DNA of 64,000 nucleotides from positions 744,001 to 808,000 of the forward strand of contig NZ_CP034413.3 in assembly GCF_005121165.3 (NCBI RefSeq). Reading direction: 5' to 3'. The stretch comes from Dysosmobacter welbionis (GTDB taxonomy: Bacteria; Bacillota; Clostridia; Oscillospirales; Oscillospiraceae). Positions within the stretch are counted from its first letter, which is position 1. Each line of letters begins with the position of its first letter. Below the pieces are notes generated by a model. That model was not told the origin of the DNA, ran no database searches, and was given only the letters and a program-made list of their open reading frames with translations. A program made the translations under genes and the position numbers. Of this stretch, positions 1 through 9,034 are shown one piece after another.

Positions 1-73
1 CGGAGCAGTCACCGTTGGACAGCTCCTGCCGCTGACCGTCTTTGAGCAGATAAAAGGATGCGATCTGTGACAT
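1..73 (-). CDS. 5' fragment of an unidentified gene (runs off left edge)
   Basis: An ATG at 73..71 is preceded by a perfect AGGAGG at 86..81 (seven-base spacing). The reading frame stays open for 24 codons to the window edge (MSQIASFYLLKDG...). Only the N-terminus is visible, so no family is assigned. It lies 18 bases downstream of the SF0329-family gene on the same strand, so it is probably the next gene of the immunity array. Confidence 0.6.
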   Translation of the reverse strand, partial: MSQIASFYLLKDGQRQELSNGDCS

Positions 74-91
74 GGCAGTTCCTCCTGAATG

Positions 92-604
92 TTATTCTTT
101 CTCCATCAGCCCTTCGGCCTGCATCCGGATCACATAGAAAGCCCGTACCCAGTCCAGTTCCTGCTCCATGGATTCCTCCAAAGCCAGCAGGCGGCGCTTT
201 CCCAGCCTGCGGTCCAGAAGGGCGAGGATGCGGACAAGGGGATTCTTGCTGACAAGGCTTTTCTCAATGCTCTGGTTGTCAAATTCATGAAATGCCTCAT
301 AGAAAAAACCGTTGTCAAAACAGCCATCGTTCAGTGTCCCTTCATGGGCCAGCCGAAAAGGGGCCGTTCGATCGTCCTGGCCGATGCCCTCCCGCCGCAG
401 GGCCTGATATCTGTTCCAGTAGTTCTGTTCATAGGCATAGTAGTTACTTCGCAGCACCTCCACGCCGTCCAGTCGAATGGCTGCCCGGCCTGTTTGGTCA
501 TGGCTTTCCCAGTAGCTGGCGGCAAAATACTGGATGTGCCCACGGAGCGTCGGGCACAGGTAGTCATTCTCCAGCTTGTTTCGGATTCCGCTCCAAGTTG
601 ACAC
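92..604 (-). CDS. SF0329 family protein, immunity-array member
   Basis: The 170-aa protein opens with a TWSGIRNKLENDYLCPTLRG stretch and contains SYWESHDQTGR and LALLDRRLGKR blocks. From memory this pattern matches the SF0329 family of uncharacterised proteins, often found in toxin/immunity neighbourhoods. An upstream ATG at 652 exists, but the GTG at 604..602 is chosen because a perfect AGGAGG sits eight bases before it and because family members begin at the WSxL motif. No signal peptide or membrane segment is seen. Biochemical function is unknown; an immunity role is inferred from the neighbours. Confidence 0.7.
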   Translation of the reverse strand: MSTWSGIRNKLENDYLCPTLRGHIQYFAASYWESHDQTGRAAIRLDGVEVLRSNYYAYEQNYWNRYQALRREGIGQDDRTAPFRLAHEGTLNDGCFDNGFFYEAFHEFDNQSIEKSLVSKNPLVRILALLDRRLGKRRLLALEESMEQELDWVRAFYVIRMQAEGLMEKE

Positions 605-670
605 AGGTACCGCCTCCTTTCTGATGCCACTGCGGGTAAGGTGGATTCCCAATAAATTGAAATTTGAAAA

Positions 671-1021
671 TTACATATAATCCTCGATATATGATCGTTC
701 TATAAATTCTTTTACTGCAAATAGATCTGCAAACTCCTCATACTGGGGAAATCCGTCCGCATTATGTGCTGAGTAAGTTAAATGGAACAGATAGTAGATG
801 TCTCTTCCTGTTCCGTTTCTGAGAACATATAACACATCATCATTGGATTCACACTTCGCAACCGCCAAGATTTTTTTGCCGTATAAGAAGTGGTCTTGTC
901 CTATTTCTTTGTTTAGTTCTGCAACAAATGCCCCGTCCGCCTGTGCGAAGGGGATCATATACCAGTTAAAATCGTTACCATATTTATCATAGAGATCACG
1001 GAACATTTCTTCTAATGTCAT
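671..1021 (-). CDS. Small hypothetical protein, immunity-array member
   Basis: A protein of 116 aa, or 118 if the ATG at 1027 is used. The inner ATG is favoured because AAGGA lies nine bases before it. It is soluble, acidic and rich in aromatic residues (DFNWYMIPFAQ, YYLFHLTYSAHN), which is usual for single-domain immunity proteins. I do not recognise the family. It sits between the SMI1/KNR4 gene and the SF0329 gene on the same strand with short spacers, so it probably shares their transcript. Confidence 0.6.
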   Translation of the reverse strand: MTLEEMFRDLYDKYGNDFNWYMIPFAQADGAFVAELNKEIGQDHFLYGKKILAVAKCESNDDVLYVLRNGTGRDIYYLFHLTYSAHNADGFPQYEEFADLFAVKEFIERSYIEDYM

Positions 1022-1094
1022 TTTCATTCTTCCTTCGCTGATTTACAGTTCAGCCATCAACCGCCGCGCTATTTTCTTTTTATAGGCGATATTT

Positions 1095-1844
1095 TCATTG
1101 CTCATTGAGATACCTCGCCAATTTCTTCTCCAGCAGTTCTGTCATATCATTGCAGAGTCGCTTGACCTTGTCCTGCTCATGGGCGTAGTACCAGATGGTT
1201 TCCTCTCCGGGGCGGAGCAGGAGCTGGTCGCCATCCGCTTCTTTCCAGAACTCGCCCAGCACACAATACCGCTCTCCATGGATGGTTAGATCAAACATCC
1301 CGGAAAGTGAAAGGATCACGCCTGTGGATACCTGGATGCCAGCGGTCAGCAGGAAGAACTCTCGCACCTGGGCCGGGAGCGTGAAGTCCAGCACGCTTTC
1401 TTGACTTGCGATCTGCTCCTCCGTGGCGGCAGGCTGGATCTCGTCAGATGGCTCCAGCGCCTTTGCCAGCGCCTTGGAGAACTTGGGGTAACGGCAAAAC
1501 AGCTCAGGATTGTTGGCCTTGAATTCCTTTTGCTTTTTCCGCTGTACTCGCTCCTGCTCCTTGCAGAAAGCGTCCAGCTCCGCCAGATACCGCTCCTGGT
1601 AGAGATTGCTGACCTCAAATGCTGTGCCGCTCTTTTCCAGAATGGCGATGGCTCCCTTTTGGCTGGTCAGCACCGGGACCCATCGGAAGTCATGCCGGCA
1701 AGGTTTCAGTTTCAAAAATTCGCCTCGGCTCAGCAGGTTTTCCAGCTCCGGCTCATGCTCGTCCCACCAGCTCCGCCAGCTTTCGGGAGTTTCCCGTCCC
1801 TCGGCCAGGTCCAGGAGTTTTATTGCCAATACTTCACTATTCAT
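1095..1844 (-). CDS. SMI1/KNR4 (SUKH) family protein
   Basis: A 249-aa protein. The C-terminal half (about residues 140-240) has the SUKH signature: an acidic ATEEQIASQESVL helix, then the FTLPAQVREFFLLTAGI strand-helix, and a late MFDLTIHGERYCVLGEFW segment. The N-terminal 130 residues hold a basic KKQKEFKANN helix and are not recognised. SUKH proteins bind and neutralise toxins of polymorphic-toxin systems, including nucleases. The ATG at 1844 has GGAG nine bases upstream. The gene is 37 bases downstream of the 1487-aa polyimmunity gene, consistent with one operon. Confidence 0.75.
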   Translation of the reverse strand: MNSEVLAIKLLDLAEGRETPESWRSWWDEHEPELENLLSRGEFLKLKPCRHDFRWVPVLTSQKGAIAILEKSGTAFEVSNLYQERYLAELDAFCKEQERVQRKKQKEFKANNPELFCRYPKFSKALAKALEPSDEIQPAATEEQIASQESVLDFTLPAQVREFFLLTAGIQVSTGVILSLSGMFDLTIHGERYCVLGEFWKEADGDQLLLRPGEETIWYYAHEQDKVKRLCNDMTELLEKKLARYLNEQ

Positions 1845-1881
1845 AGGTCAATTCTCCGTTTCAAAGGGTGCAGGAATCCCG

Positions 1882-4800
1882 TCAATCCCACCAGAAGTAC
1901 CAGACAGTGGACTGCCGCAGGACATCCGCCAGATTGCCCACGGTGGGATCATCCTGCTCCTGATCCACGATGTCCGGGCAGAAGCCATATTGCTCCACAG
2001 CCAACTCCACAGCTCTTTCCTTGGGGACAGGAACCGGAAGTTCAAACTCCATCTCATCGTGGCTCATGGCGGCAGGGATGGCGCCGTACTGCTCAAACCA
2101 GTATTTTGCCACTGCCATCAGTTCCGGCGTGTTGGGGCACTCATTCCAGTTGCCGAAGGGCAGGTAGGCGAAGATCTCCCAGGGTTTTTTCACCGGGATC
2201 CTGGCCAAAACGAGGGGGTGGGTCATGTGGCTGTCCGAATCCCAGTAGCAGGAGAAACGGTCATTGTCATAGCCGCCAGCCATCTCGCCCAGAATCTCCT
2301 CCTCCCAGTCCATATCGTCATCTTCGGCCTCTGCTTTGCGCTGGCCGATCAGTTCCTCCAGAACCGCCTTGCTGTCCTTGATGGGGGCGGAGAGCATCTT
2401 CTTCCGGTACTCCGTTACCGCTTTGAGGTCAAATTCGTAGCAGTCCGCGTCATGCTCCGGGTCAGCGTTCATCACCAGACACTCCAGCAGTGTTTCGTCA
2501 TCCGCCTTGATGAGCACCGGTACAAATCCCTCTTTGACACTTTCCCGTTTGGCATAGCTGTACGCCGACATGATGGGGTCATCATCTGCCATGGATGGGA
2601 AATAGGTGCACTCGCAGTCCAGATACTCCATCAAAGCATCCGCCACCTCGGAGGGCTCCAGCGTGTCTTCGTCAAAGTCCTGTCCCTGCCAGTTTTCAAA
2701 GCGTTCCCCGATCACCTTTGCCATAGCCTGATAATAATCCTCGTCAAAGGGAATGAACAGGTAGGCTTCGTCCCGGAACTCCTCGGAGTGATACCGCTCC
2801 GGGCCGAAGAAACGGAGTGCGTTATCGTCAACATCGGCAGGATAGTAGGGGCTGTCGCCCTCTCCGTAGTAATAGCCTGCAAAGGCACGGCCTTGCTGAT
2901 TGAACAGCACAGAGAACAGACAGCCGTCCAGCTCATCCCGGATAAACTCCCGCAGATCCACACTGGCAGGATCAACTTTGACCTGTTTGGCCACTTCGCT
3001 GTATTCTTTTAAGAAGTCCTCGCCCATCAGGTCGTGTTCTATGCACCAGCGCAGGTAGATGGCCATGTGGTTATAGGCATTGATGGGGTCAATAGGCAGT
3101 TCCTTTTCCTCAATGCTCTCAAGGTGATAGGAAGCGTCATCCATCTCACCGTCAAAATCATCATTGGAAAGGGTGCCACGAGTGACAGCATCCTGACGGG
3201 TGGGATTTACGACAAAACTGATCCCCCTCATCCTGTTCAGCAGAGCGTCAGCGTCATGTTCCAGTTTATAGTCCAATTCATCCGCATAAAGAGGAATGAC
3301 CTGATAGAAGTTGACCTCCTCGCCGCCCGGCAGAGTGCAGACCTCACTGCCGTCCTCCGTACCCTGGGGATCGATCAGGGTAGCAGTGCACAGTTTCGTG
3401 TTTTCCGCAAAGGGTTCCCGGTTCTCCACTGTATGACCATGCCCCAACCAGCTGTCACAGTTGATGGGCAGACGGGCCAGGGACTTCAGCAGGCGGATGG
3501 GCCAGTACCACCGCTCATCTTTCATGGACTCCTGATCCAGCTTCCAATCCGCAGGCAGTGCAATGGCCAACTCCGCCCGCTCCAGCTTGTATTCCGCCAG
3601 TTCCTCCGGAACATTCATCCGGTGGGCGCCCATGCCCATAGTGACCAGCGTGTAGTAGTCCCGCTCCCGGGAGGGCGGTACCACGCAGATGTCCACATGG
3701 ATGTCCGGGGAGACCAGCTCATGGAACACATTCTCGAACGGGCCGAAATACTGCTGGATGTGCCCCTCGACGGCTTCCATCTCCTCCTCGGTGTAGACCT
3801 CCGGTTCACTGGATTTCTCGTCTTGAAAGCATTCCTCGTCCGGGCAGTCATCCCCGCCGCCATTCGGGTCTTCACCGCCTCCCTCCGGTCCATCCCCGCC
3901 GGATTCCCAGGAGATTTTCAGTGTCATCTGCTCCTTCGGCAGAGAGACACCGGGACTACGGATGATGGCATGCTTATCGTCCGCAGAAAAGCCGATAGTC
4001 TCCCCATCCTTCAGCGTAACATCACACGCCAGCACATAGGAGGCAAGGCTTGCCAAAAAGTCCCGCAGCTTCTCCGGCTCGGCGTCAGCGTTCAGCACCT
4101 CCATCTCCTCCTTGCCGAACACATCCATGCCGTAGGTATAGCCGTTCAAGCCGCCCTCGCTCCGGTACAGGCCGAACCAGATCCAGTTGAAGATGGGCAG
4201 TTCGTCCTCTTTCATCATATCAGCAAAGCCCTCGTAGAAGCGGGGCTCAAACACCACGCCGCTGGTGTAGATACCGGTGGCGTATTGTTGGCGGCAGCAG
4301 GCAGCCGCCAGCTTGGCGAAGAGCTTGCCCTTCTCCAGAACCTTTTTCTCCTTGCCCAGCACCGCCACCATGATATGGGCGCGGTGCTCCCGTGCGACTT
4401 GGACGGCATCCTCCCACATGTAGTTGTTCTCTGCGTTTATTTCCGCTTCGCCGTCGGGGATGGGATAGGTCGCCAGACTGACAGCAGCGAGCATATCACC
4501 CACCTCGAACACCAGCGCATCGTCATCCTTCTCCTCACTGGCGTCGTACTCCTCCACAGAGATGTCCCATTTTTCCTTCATGTCCCGGATGAACTGGTCC
4601 TTGTCCCATTCTCCCTTGGACAGGAGAACAAAGCCGGTGAAGACACCTGTGCGGTCGGTTTCCTCCCCGTCAGCATCATCCTCCTCGAAATCGCCCTCAT
4701 TTTCATCCGGATCGTAGAGGGCTTCATGCTCCAGTCCACGGACAAATTCCTCAAAGCTGTCTGCCAGATGGGTGATCTTGTAGTCGTTTTCCTGATCCAC

Positions 4801-6345
4801 ATGGACTACCGCAGGCTCTCCCTGGGGGCCGCAAGCCCGGTAGTCCAGAAAGATCATATCATGTCCGGCGCTGGGACAGTCACAGATGGCCACGCCGATG
4901 GCAGGATACGCCCACTCGTCGATCATGAACTGGCTGCCCAGCTTTCCGCAGAGGGAGCAGCTTTTTTCCCGTCCGATGCCGAACATACCGGTGATGGCCA
5001 CATGGTCCTCTGCCCAGCAGGTGGGCTCATCGCAGGGATAGCAGGTGTTCACCGGAATGCCGCCGTTGTGCTGCTTCATCAGCCAGATGTAGGAGGCGGG
5101 AAGTTTGTAGCCCAGTTCCTCCTCCACGCTGGCGATCAGCTCATCGGAAGGCGGATCACTGACGTACTCTTTCAGCGCATACATACTGTCGTCCCAGAAA
5201 TTGGTGAGGTCGAAGCCCTCAAAGGGGGTATCACCCGGCACGAATTTGTCCTTCTTGTTCCGGCTGCTCCGGCGTTTCCGGATCTCCGCCTTGCACTCCC
5301 GGATCACCACCGGAGCGTCCTCGTCCTCCGGGTCCAGCTCCGCCCACCGCCGGGCATAGGGGATGGCCTCTTCCTCCTGACCGTGGAGATACTGATATCC
5401 GTAGGCCATCCGCATATTCCACTCCGCCTTGTCCCGGCCTTCCTCCCGGACGGACTCCAGCACCTCGATGGCTCGAAGCAGAGCCTTGTCCCCCTTGTAG
5501 TTGGGGGTTCCCTCATTGTGGTCGCCCAGAATTGCGTAGTTCTCCAGCGCCCGGGCCAGGGCGTAGGCGGTGCGGTAGTTCCGCCAGTCCTCCGGGATGG
5601 CATTCAATGCCTGAATACAGCGGGTGTACTCGTCCTCGTCGTTCCACTGCTGGAGCTGTGCAAAGAATGCCTCTGCATTCTGCGGGGTATAAGGGATATA
5701 GTCCATGCCCGTCGGCGTCTCGTCCAACTCGGCGGCCTGCGCCTCACCGTCCGGCTCCTCATCGGGCGGATTTTTCAGACTCACAGTGCCCGCTTCACGG
5801 CGGAAGGTATGGAAGCTGGCCCAGGGGATGTCGCTGTCCTTGAAGAATTCCTTTGCCATCTGGAGTGCCGCCCGGATGTCCCAGGCGATGAAGTCCACAT
5901 AGCCGCAGTAGAGTCCGGTGGCTCCGCCGGTGAGGGTGACCACCTCCGGGCCGTCCCCGGTGGTGAACACTTCTTCCAGTTTGTCCCGGAAGTCAAAAAT
6001 CTTCTCCGTTCCTTCCTCCTCCCGCAGGGTATCCAGGGGATAGCAGAAGAAGCCCGCCGCTGCGCCGTCGGCATGGAGCTCGTCCATAAAGTCATTGTCG
6101 GCATTCAGATAGCCGTTGATGAGCGGCACACAGTTGGTGGAGCCAGCCATCACATCCAGCCGCCAGTCGGCGTCCGGGTCCTTGTTGGGTTCCATTTTGT
6201 AGCCAAGGTAGCTCTCCAGATAGGCTTCCGGATCGGTGGAAAGTTCCAAGCCCCGCTCCTTCAACGCGTCAGGAAGCTGGGACATAAGAATGGACGGCTC
6301 TGCCTTGGGCTCCTCCAGCACATCGAAGCTGTCTATGTATCTCAT
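1882..6345 (-). CDS. Giant multidomain polyimmunity protein (TPR, SUKH, DUF4261, SUFU, DUF4253)
   Basis: The protein is 1487 aa from the ATG at 6345..6343, which overlaps the upstream stop as ATGA. Visible modules in order: about 1-200 an unnamed domain that continues the upstream gene's C-terminus; 213-363 a TPR-like module (QWNDEDEYTRCIQAL); 375-540 SMI1/KNR4 (LGYKLPASYIWLMKQHNGG); 563-815 DUF4261 (TGFVLLSKGEW, IMVAVLG); 815-850 a Gly/acidic linker; 850-1038 a SUFU-like domain (YFGPFENVFHELVSPDIHVD); 1073-1218 a DUF7832-like domain; 1240-1487 DUF4253, ending in the typical STVWYFWWD. Each module is known as a stand-alone immunity protein. Fusion suggests one polypeptide protecting against several toxins. 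It is probably cytosolic, with no signal peptide. Confidence 0.85.
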   Translation of the reverse strand: MRYIDSFDVLEEPKAEPSILMSQLPDALKERGLELSTDPEAYLESYLGYKMEPNKDPDADWRLDVMAGSTNCVPLINGYLNADNDFMDELHADGAAAGFFCYPLDTLREEEGTEKIFDFRDKLEEVFTTGDGPEVVTLTGGATGLYCGYVDFIAWDIRAALQMAKEFFKDSDIPWASFHTFRREAGTVSLKNPPDEEPDGEAQAAELDETPTGMDYIPYTPQNAEAFFAQLQQWNDEDEYTRCIQALNAIPEDWRNYRTAYALARALENYAILGDHNEGTPNYKGDKALLRAIEVLESVREEGRDKAEWNMRMAYGYQYLHGQEEEAIPYARRWAELDPEDEDAPVVIRECKAEIRKRRSSRNKKDKFVPGDTPFEGFDLTNFWDDSMYALKEYVSDPPSDELIASVEEELGYKLPASYIWLMKQHNGGIPVNTCYPCDEPTCWAEDHVAITGMFGIGREKSCSLCGKLGSQFMIDEWAYPAIGVAICDCPSAGHDMIFLDYRACGPQGEPAVVHVDQENDYKITHLADSFEEFVRGLEHEALYDPDENEGDFEEDDADGEETDRTGVFTGFVLLSKGEWDKDQFIRDMKEKWDISVEEYDASEEKDDDALVFEVGDMLAAVSLATYPIPDGEAEINAENNYMWEDAVQVAREHRAHIMVAVLGKEKKVLEKGKLFAKLAAACCRQQYATGIYTSGVVFEPRFYEGFADMMKEDELPIFNWIWFGLYRSEGGLNGYTYGMDVFGKEEMEVLNADAEPEKLRDFLASLASYVLACDVTLKDGETIGFSADDKHAIIRSPGVSLPKEQMTLKISWESGGDGPEGGGEDPNGGGDDCPDEECFQDEKSSEPEVYTEEEMEAVEGHIQQYFGPFENVFHELVSPDIHVDICVVPPSRERDYYTLVTMGMGAHRMNVPEELAEYKLERAELAIALPADWKLDQESMKDERWYWPIRLLKSLARLPINCDSWLGHGHTVENREPFAENTKLCTATLIDPQGTEDGSEVCTLPGGEEVNFYQVIPLYADELDYKLEHDADALLNRMRGISFVVNPTRQDAVTRGTLSNDDFDGEMDDASYHLESIEEKELPIDPINAYNHMAIYLRWCIEHDLMGEDFLKEYSEVAKQVKVDPASVDLREFIRDELDGCLFSVLFNQQGRAFAGYYYGEGDSPYYPADVDDNALRFFGPERYHSEEFRDEAYLFIPFDEDYYQAMAKVIGERFENWQGQDFDEDTLEPSEVADALMEYLDCECTYFPSMADDDPIMSAYSYAKRESVKEGFVPVLIKADDETLLECLVMNADPEHDADCYEFDLKAVTEYRKKMLSAPIKDSKAVLEELIGQRKAEAEDDDMDWEEEILGEMAGGYDNDRFSCYWDSDSHMTHPLVLARIPVKKPWEIFAYLPFGNWNECPNTPELMAVAKYWFEQYGAIPAAMSHDEMEFELPVPVPKERAVELAVEQYGFCPDIVDQEQDDPTVGNLADVLRQSTVWYFWWD

Positions 6346-8090
6346 GTGGGGATCTCGCCCAGCACCTGGTCGGTGAGGGTGGTGAGCATCCACCAGACCC
6401 GGCCTTCCTCCTCCCGGAGCATGGGCAGCAGCTTTTCGCAGTAGGCGGAGATGGCGAAGCTGTTTTCGCCCTGTTCCTCCAGCCAGATCTGCACATCTTC
6501 CCCGGAGATATCCCAGCCGTCGTCGGTCCGCAGGCCGATGTTTTGGCTGGGCTGGCGGCCCACCAGGATGTTCCAGTGCTCCAGCACCTCCTTGGGGGCG
6601 TGCTTCCGGAAGTAGACCAGCTCAAACAGCTTGACCTCGTCGCCCTCCGGGGTGAGGATCAGCTCATGCTTTTCGCCATTGAAGCCCATCTCGAAGGAAA
6701 TCTCGTCAAAGACCAAGTTCAAAGTATCTTCCATTTGGGCCACGATCTCCGCGCCGCGGGTGTGATCCTTGTCGTCGTCCATCATCTGGCGCAGCTGGGC
6801 TTCCATTTCGGCAAAGGTTTCCCACCAGTCCACTGTCCGCTCCCGGAAGCACTGTGAAAACTGAGGCAGAGAAATGCTCTTCTTGCACCAGTCGATCAGC
6901 TCTATGGTGTCCTCGTCACCAGGGCGAGCCTCCAATGCCTTTTCAAAGTATCGCAGAGCCCGGCCCTCCTGATCCAGATAAAAGTAAGAGTAACCCATGC
7001 GGAAGTTCCAGCAGTGGTCTCCCTCGAAGTATTCCCCATGGGGGCTCAAGAGAGCGATGGCCTTTTTGAGCAGCGCACGGTTGGAAGGTGCCCCCAGATT
7101 GTTGTAGGCCCGGGCCAGCTCGCTGTCCATCTCCGGGGTGCGCTCCTGGGCTGGAATGGTCTCCAGCGCGTCAATGATCTTCTGGTACTCGCTCTTTTCA
7201 TTCCACTTCTGGCACTGCCTTAAAATGTCCATATCTGGGTCCTCCTCGTCCTCATCCGTTTTCCAGTCTTTGATCTGCTGGAACACGCCATTCTCATCCC
7301 GCTCAAAGGCGCAGGGGGCGGGCGTATGTAGCAGGGGAATAATGTCGGGATCGTCGTTGCAGATGGAGTTGAGGCCGTAGATCCCGGCGTTGTTGGGGTC
7401 GTCCATGTACTCGTCGCTCTCATCACCGGCGGTAAAGCGCCAGCCGCTGTCCCAGTCGCCGTCCGGCTCCTCCCGGTAGCAGTAGCCAACCTTGCAGCCC
7501 TCCACCGTAATGCGGCTCGTGGCGATGCAGCCATTGGCTTCCTCCCAGTCTGGGAGCAGATTCTGCATGTCCTCTGCCTTTACATAGTAGTCCCGGTTGC
7601 GACCGGCGGCCTCATACAGCTCCTTCCGCAGCGCCTCTATATCCCGAGCCATCTCCCGGATCTCCTCGTCATCCATCATTTCGTGGAGATCATAGGACAG
7701 AGGATTTTGGGCAAAATCCGCCAGGGCCTTGTTCATTGCGTCATGCTCCTCTGGCGTGGCGGTGATGCGGATACGGCGGTGGGGGGTGTTATACTCGTCC
7801 AGGTCGTGGAGGTCCACGCCGCCGCTGACGCTGCACTCCAGCAGGATGGCGGCCAGATCGGTGACCACATCAATGGCGAAGTGGAAGTCCATCTCCACGC
7901 CATTGGAGTGGGTGAATTCCAGATACCCCACAGTCTGGCGGAAGTTCCAGTTCTGCTTGTCCAGCCCGATCTTAGCGAAGATCTCGCTGAGGGGCATCTC
8001 CTCTTTCTTCTGGTCTTCTAAAAAGGCCACAAGGTTCAGGCTGTCATCGGAACCTCCGATAAAGTTGCCCCAGTATTTTTTGATATACAT
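6342..8090 (-). CDS. Multidomain immunity protein with DUF2185 and TPR-like module
   Basis: A 582-aa protein starting at ATG 8090 behind AGGAGGCGTGACAA. Modules: 1-130 an unassigned domain (KKYWGNFIGGSDDS, EMDFHFAIDVVTDLAAILLE); about 188-275 DUF2185 (SRITVEGCKVGYCYREEPDG, DSGWRFTAGDESDEYMDD); 288-415 a TPR-like module (QKWNEKSEYQKIIDAL); 417-582 a domain beginning VDWWETFAEMEAQLRQMMDD. This last domain appears to continue, after the ATGA stop/start overlap, as the first 200 residues of the next protein. In relatives I recall the two parts as one continuous chain, so this gene may be split by a frameshift. Confidence 0.75.
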   Translation of the reverse strand: MYIKKYWGNFIGGSDDSLNLVAFLEDQKKEEMPLSEIFAKIGLDKQNWNFRQTVGYLEFTHSNGVEMDFHFAIDVVTDLAAILLECSVSGGVDLHDLDEYNTPHRRIRITATPEEHDAMNKALADFAQNPLSYDLHEMMDDEEIREMARDIEALRKELYEAAGRNRDYYVKAEDMQNLLPDWEEANGCIATSRITVEGCKVGYCYREEPDGDWDSGWRFTAGDESDEYMDDPNNAGIYGLNSICNDDPDIIPLLHTPAPCAFERDENGVFQQIKDWKTDEDEEDPDMDILRQCQKWNEKSEYQKIIDALETIPAQERTPEMDSELARAYNNLGAPSNRALLKKAIALLSPHGEYFEGDHCWNFRMGYSYFYLDQEGRALRYFEKALEARPGDEDTIELIDWCKKSISLPQFSQCFRERTVDWWETFAEMEAQLRQMMDDDKDHTRGAEIVAQMEDTLNLVFDEISFEMGFNGEKHELILTPEGDEVKLFELVYFRKHAPKEVLEHWNILVGRQPSQNIGLRTDDGWDISGEDVQIWLEEQGENSFAISAYCEKLLPMLREEEGRVWWMLTTLTDQVLGEIPT

Positions 8091-8105
8091 TTGTCACGCC
8101 TCCTG

Positions 8106-8456
8106 TTATTCCGGCCACTCATCGCCGTCACACCGGCTGATGAAGTCATAGTGCAGGCTCTCAAAGTAATCGTTGGGAATGGATTCCCCGTCCTGACGAA
8201 GCTCCAGCCCATCCAGATCCATCATCTCATTGATATATGCCAGGGTATCGTGGATACCCGCGATATGCTCGTCCTGGAGCATATCGGCCAGCACACCTTT
8301 CTGCTCCGGGGTCAGTGTGGCGAGAAGCTCGTTTTTCGCCTTGTTGTCCTCTGTCTTGGGAAAACCATCGCCCTTGACCCAAAGGGCGGTCATGCTGTCT
8401 TTCCGCTCCACAAGGCCGTCAATAAATGCTTGATACAGTTCAAGTTCCTTACTCAT
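8106..8456 (-). CDS. DUF6547-like immunity-array protein
   Basis: The 116-aa protein begins MSKELELYQAFIDGLVE with GGAGG seven bases before the ATG; the open frame extends 17 codons further upstream without a ribosome site. It carries SMTALWVKGDGFPKT and the very conserved-looking C-terminus DYFESLHYDFISRCDGDEWP. From memory this is the DUF6547 family; the number is not certain. It ends 15 bases before the 582-aa gene. Function is unknown; an immunity role is inferred from context. Confidence 0.65.
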   Translation of the reverse strand: MSKELELYQAFIDGLVERKDSMTALWVKGDGFPKTEDNKAKNELLATLTPEQKGVLADMLQDEHIAGIHDTLAYINEMMDLDGLELRQDGESIPNDYFESLHYDFISRCDGDEWPE

Positions 8457-8472
8457 AGCAGATCCTCCATTC

Positions 8473-8760
8473 TCAAGCAAAAAATTGGCTCTCCCAGATG
8501 GCCTCAAATTCCGCTTTCTCTATGGCGCAGGCGCGGAACTCCTCGCCCCAGATATGGGCGTTCAATTCCTCCACGGTTGGGATCGGCGTGATCTCGATAG
8601 CGCCTTCATAAAGGTCAGGGATATTACGGGTGCGTCCATCTGCAAAGATGTCGATGGAGCGGAGGACCAGCCGCTCATTTTCGGTATCCACTTCATAGAG
8701 GATGACCGGTGGTTCTCCCTCTGGTGCGCTCTCCCAAAAGAGCTTGATGTACTCGATCAT
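8473..8760 (-). CDS. DUF6881 family protein
   Basis: A 95-aa protein. The pattern YIKLFWE, then ILYEVDTENERLVLRSIDIFADGR, then a late KAEFEAIWE matches DUF6881, a small beta-rich family common in toxin/immunity loci. A GGATAATGGA element precedes the ATG. The gene follows the 87-aa gene by only ten bases, so the two are co-transcribed. No active site is apparent. An immunity role is inferred. Confidence 0.7.
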   Translation of the reverse strand: MIEYIKLFWESAPEGEPPVILYEVDTENERLVLRSIDIFADGRTRNIPDLYEGAIEITPIPTVEELNAHIWGEEFRACAIEKAEFEAIWESQFFA

Positions 8761-8770
8761 TCCATTATCC

Positions 8771-9034
8771 TCATTTGAACCAATGCCACCCCGTCATGGT
8801 GCCGGTTACCTCATCTATCTGTATTGCAATATCATCATTGCCGCGACAGCCCAGCAAGGCCGCGAGATGATCGTTTTCCAGAATCAAATCATAAAACTCA
8901 ACCGCTATACCTTGGAATTCCTTTGGAATCTTCAGCGCAGAAAAGGAATCCGCTGACTGAGCATTTTGGAAAAATTCAATGGCCGTTTTCCTGCATTTTA
9001 CTATGATTCCTGTTTGAGTGGTCAACTCTTTCAT
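8771..9034 (-). CDS. Small hypothetical protein, immunity-array member
   Basis: An 87-aa soluble protein (MKELTTQTGIIVKCRKT...) whose ATG overlaps the stop of the Imm51-like gene as ATGA, so its translation is coupled. I do not recognise the family. The C-terminus (DIAIQIDEVTGTMTGWHWF) is beta-rich. It probably works with, or was acquired together with, the upstream Imm51-like gene. Confidence 0.55.
   Translation of the reverse strand: MKELTTQTGIIVKCRKTAIEFFQNAQSADSFSALKIPKEFQGIAVEFYDLILENDHLAALLGCRGNDDIAIQIDEVTGTMTGWHWFK

Noticed and set aside
1043-1105. A 20-codon minus-strand frame (ATG 1105) overlapping the end of the SMI1/KNR4 gene
   Set aside because: Very short, no independent evidence; it could be a coupled leader peptide but nothing supports it beyond the overlap.
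1401-3012. Plus-strand open frames of 326 and 468 codons over the SMI1/KNR4 and polyimmunity genes
   Set aside because: Shadows of the real minus-strand genes; low-complexity Pro/Ser/Arg composition and no ribosome sites.
3034-6444. A plus-strand open frame of 1136 codons antisense to the 1487-aa polyimmunity gene
   Set aside because: No ribosome site or family motif. The minus-strand frame carries clear domains, and long antisense frames are expected in GC-rich coding DNA.
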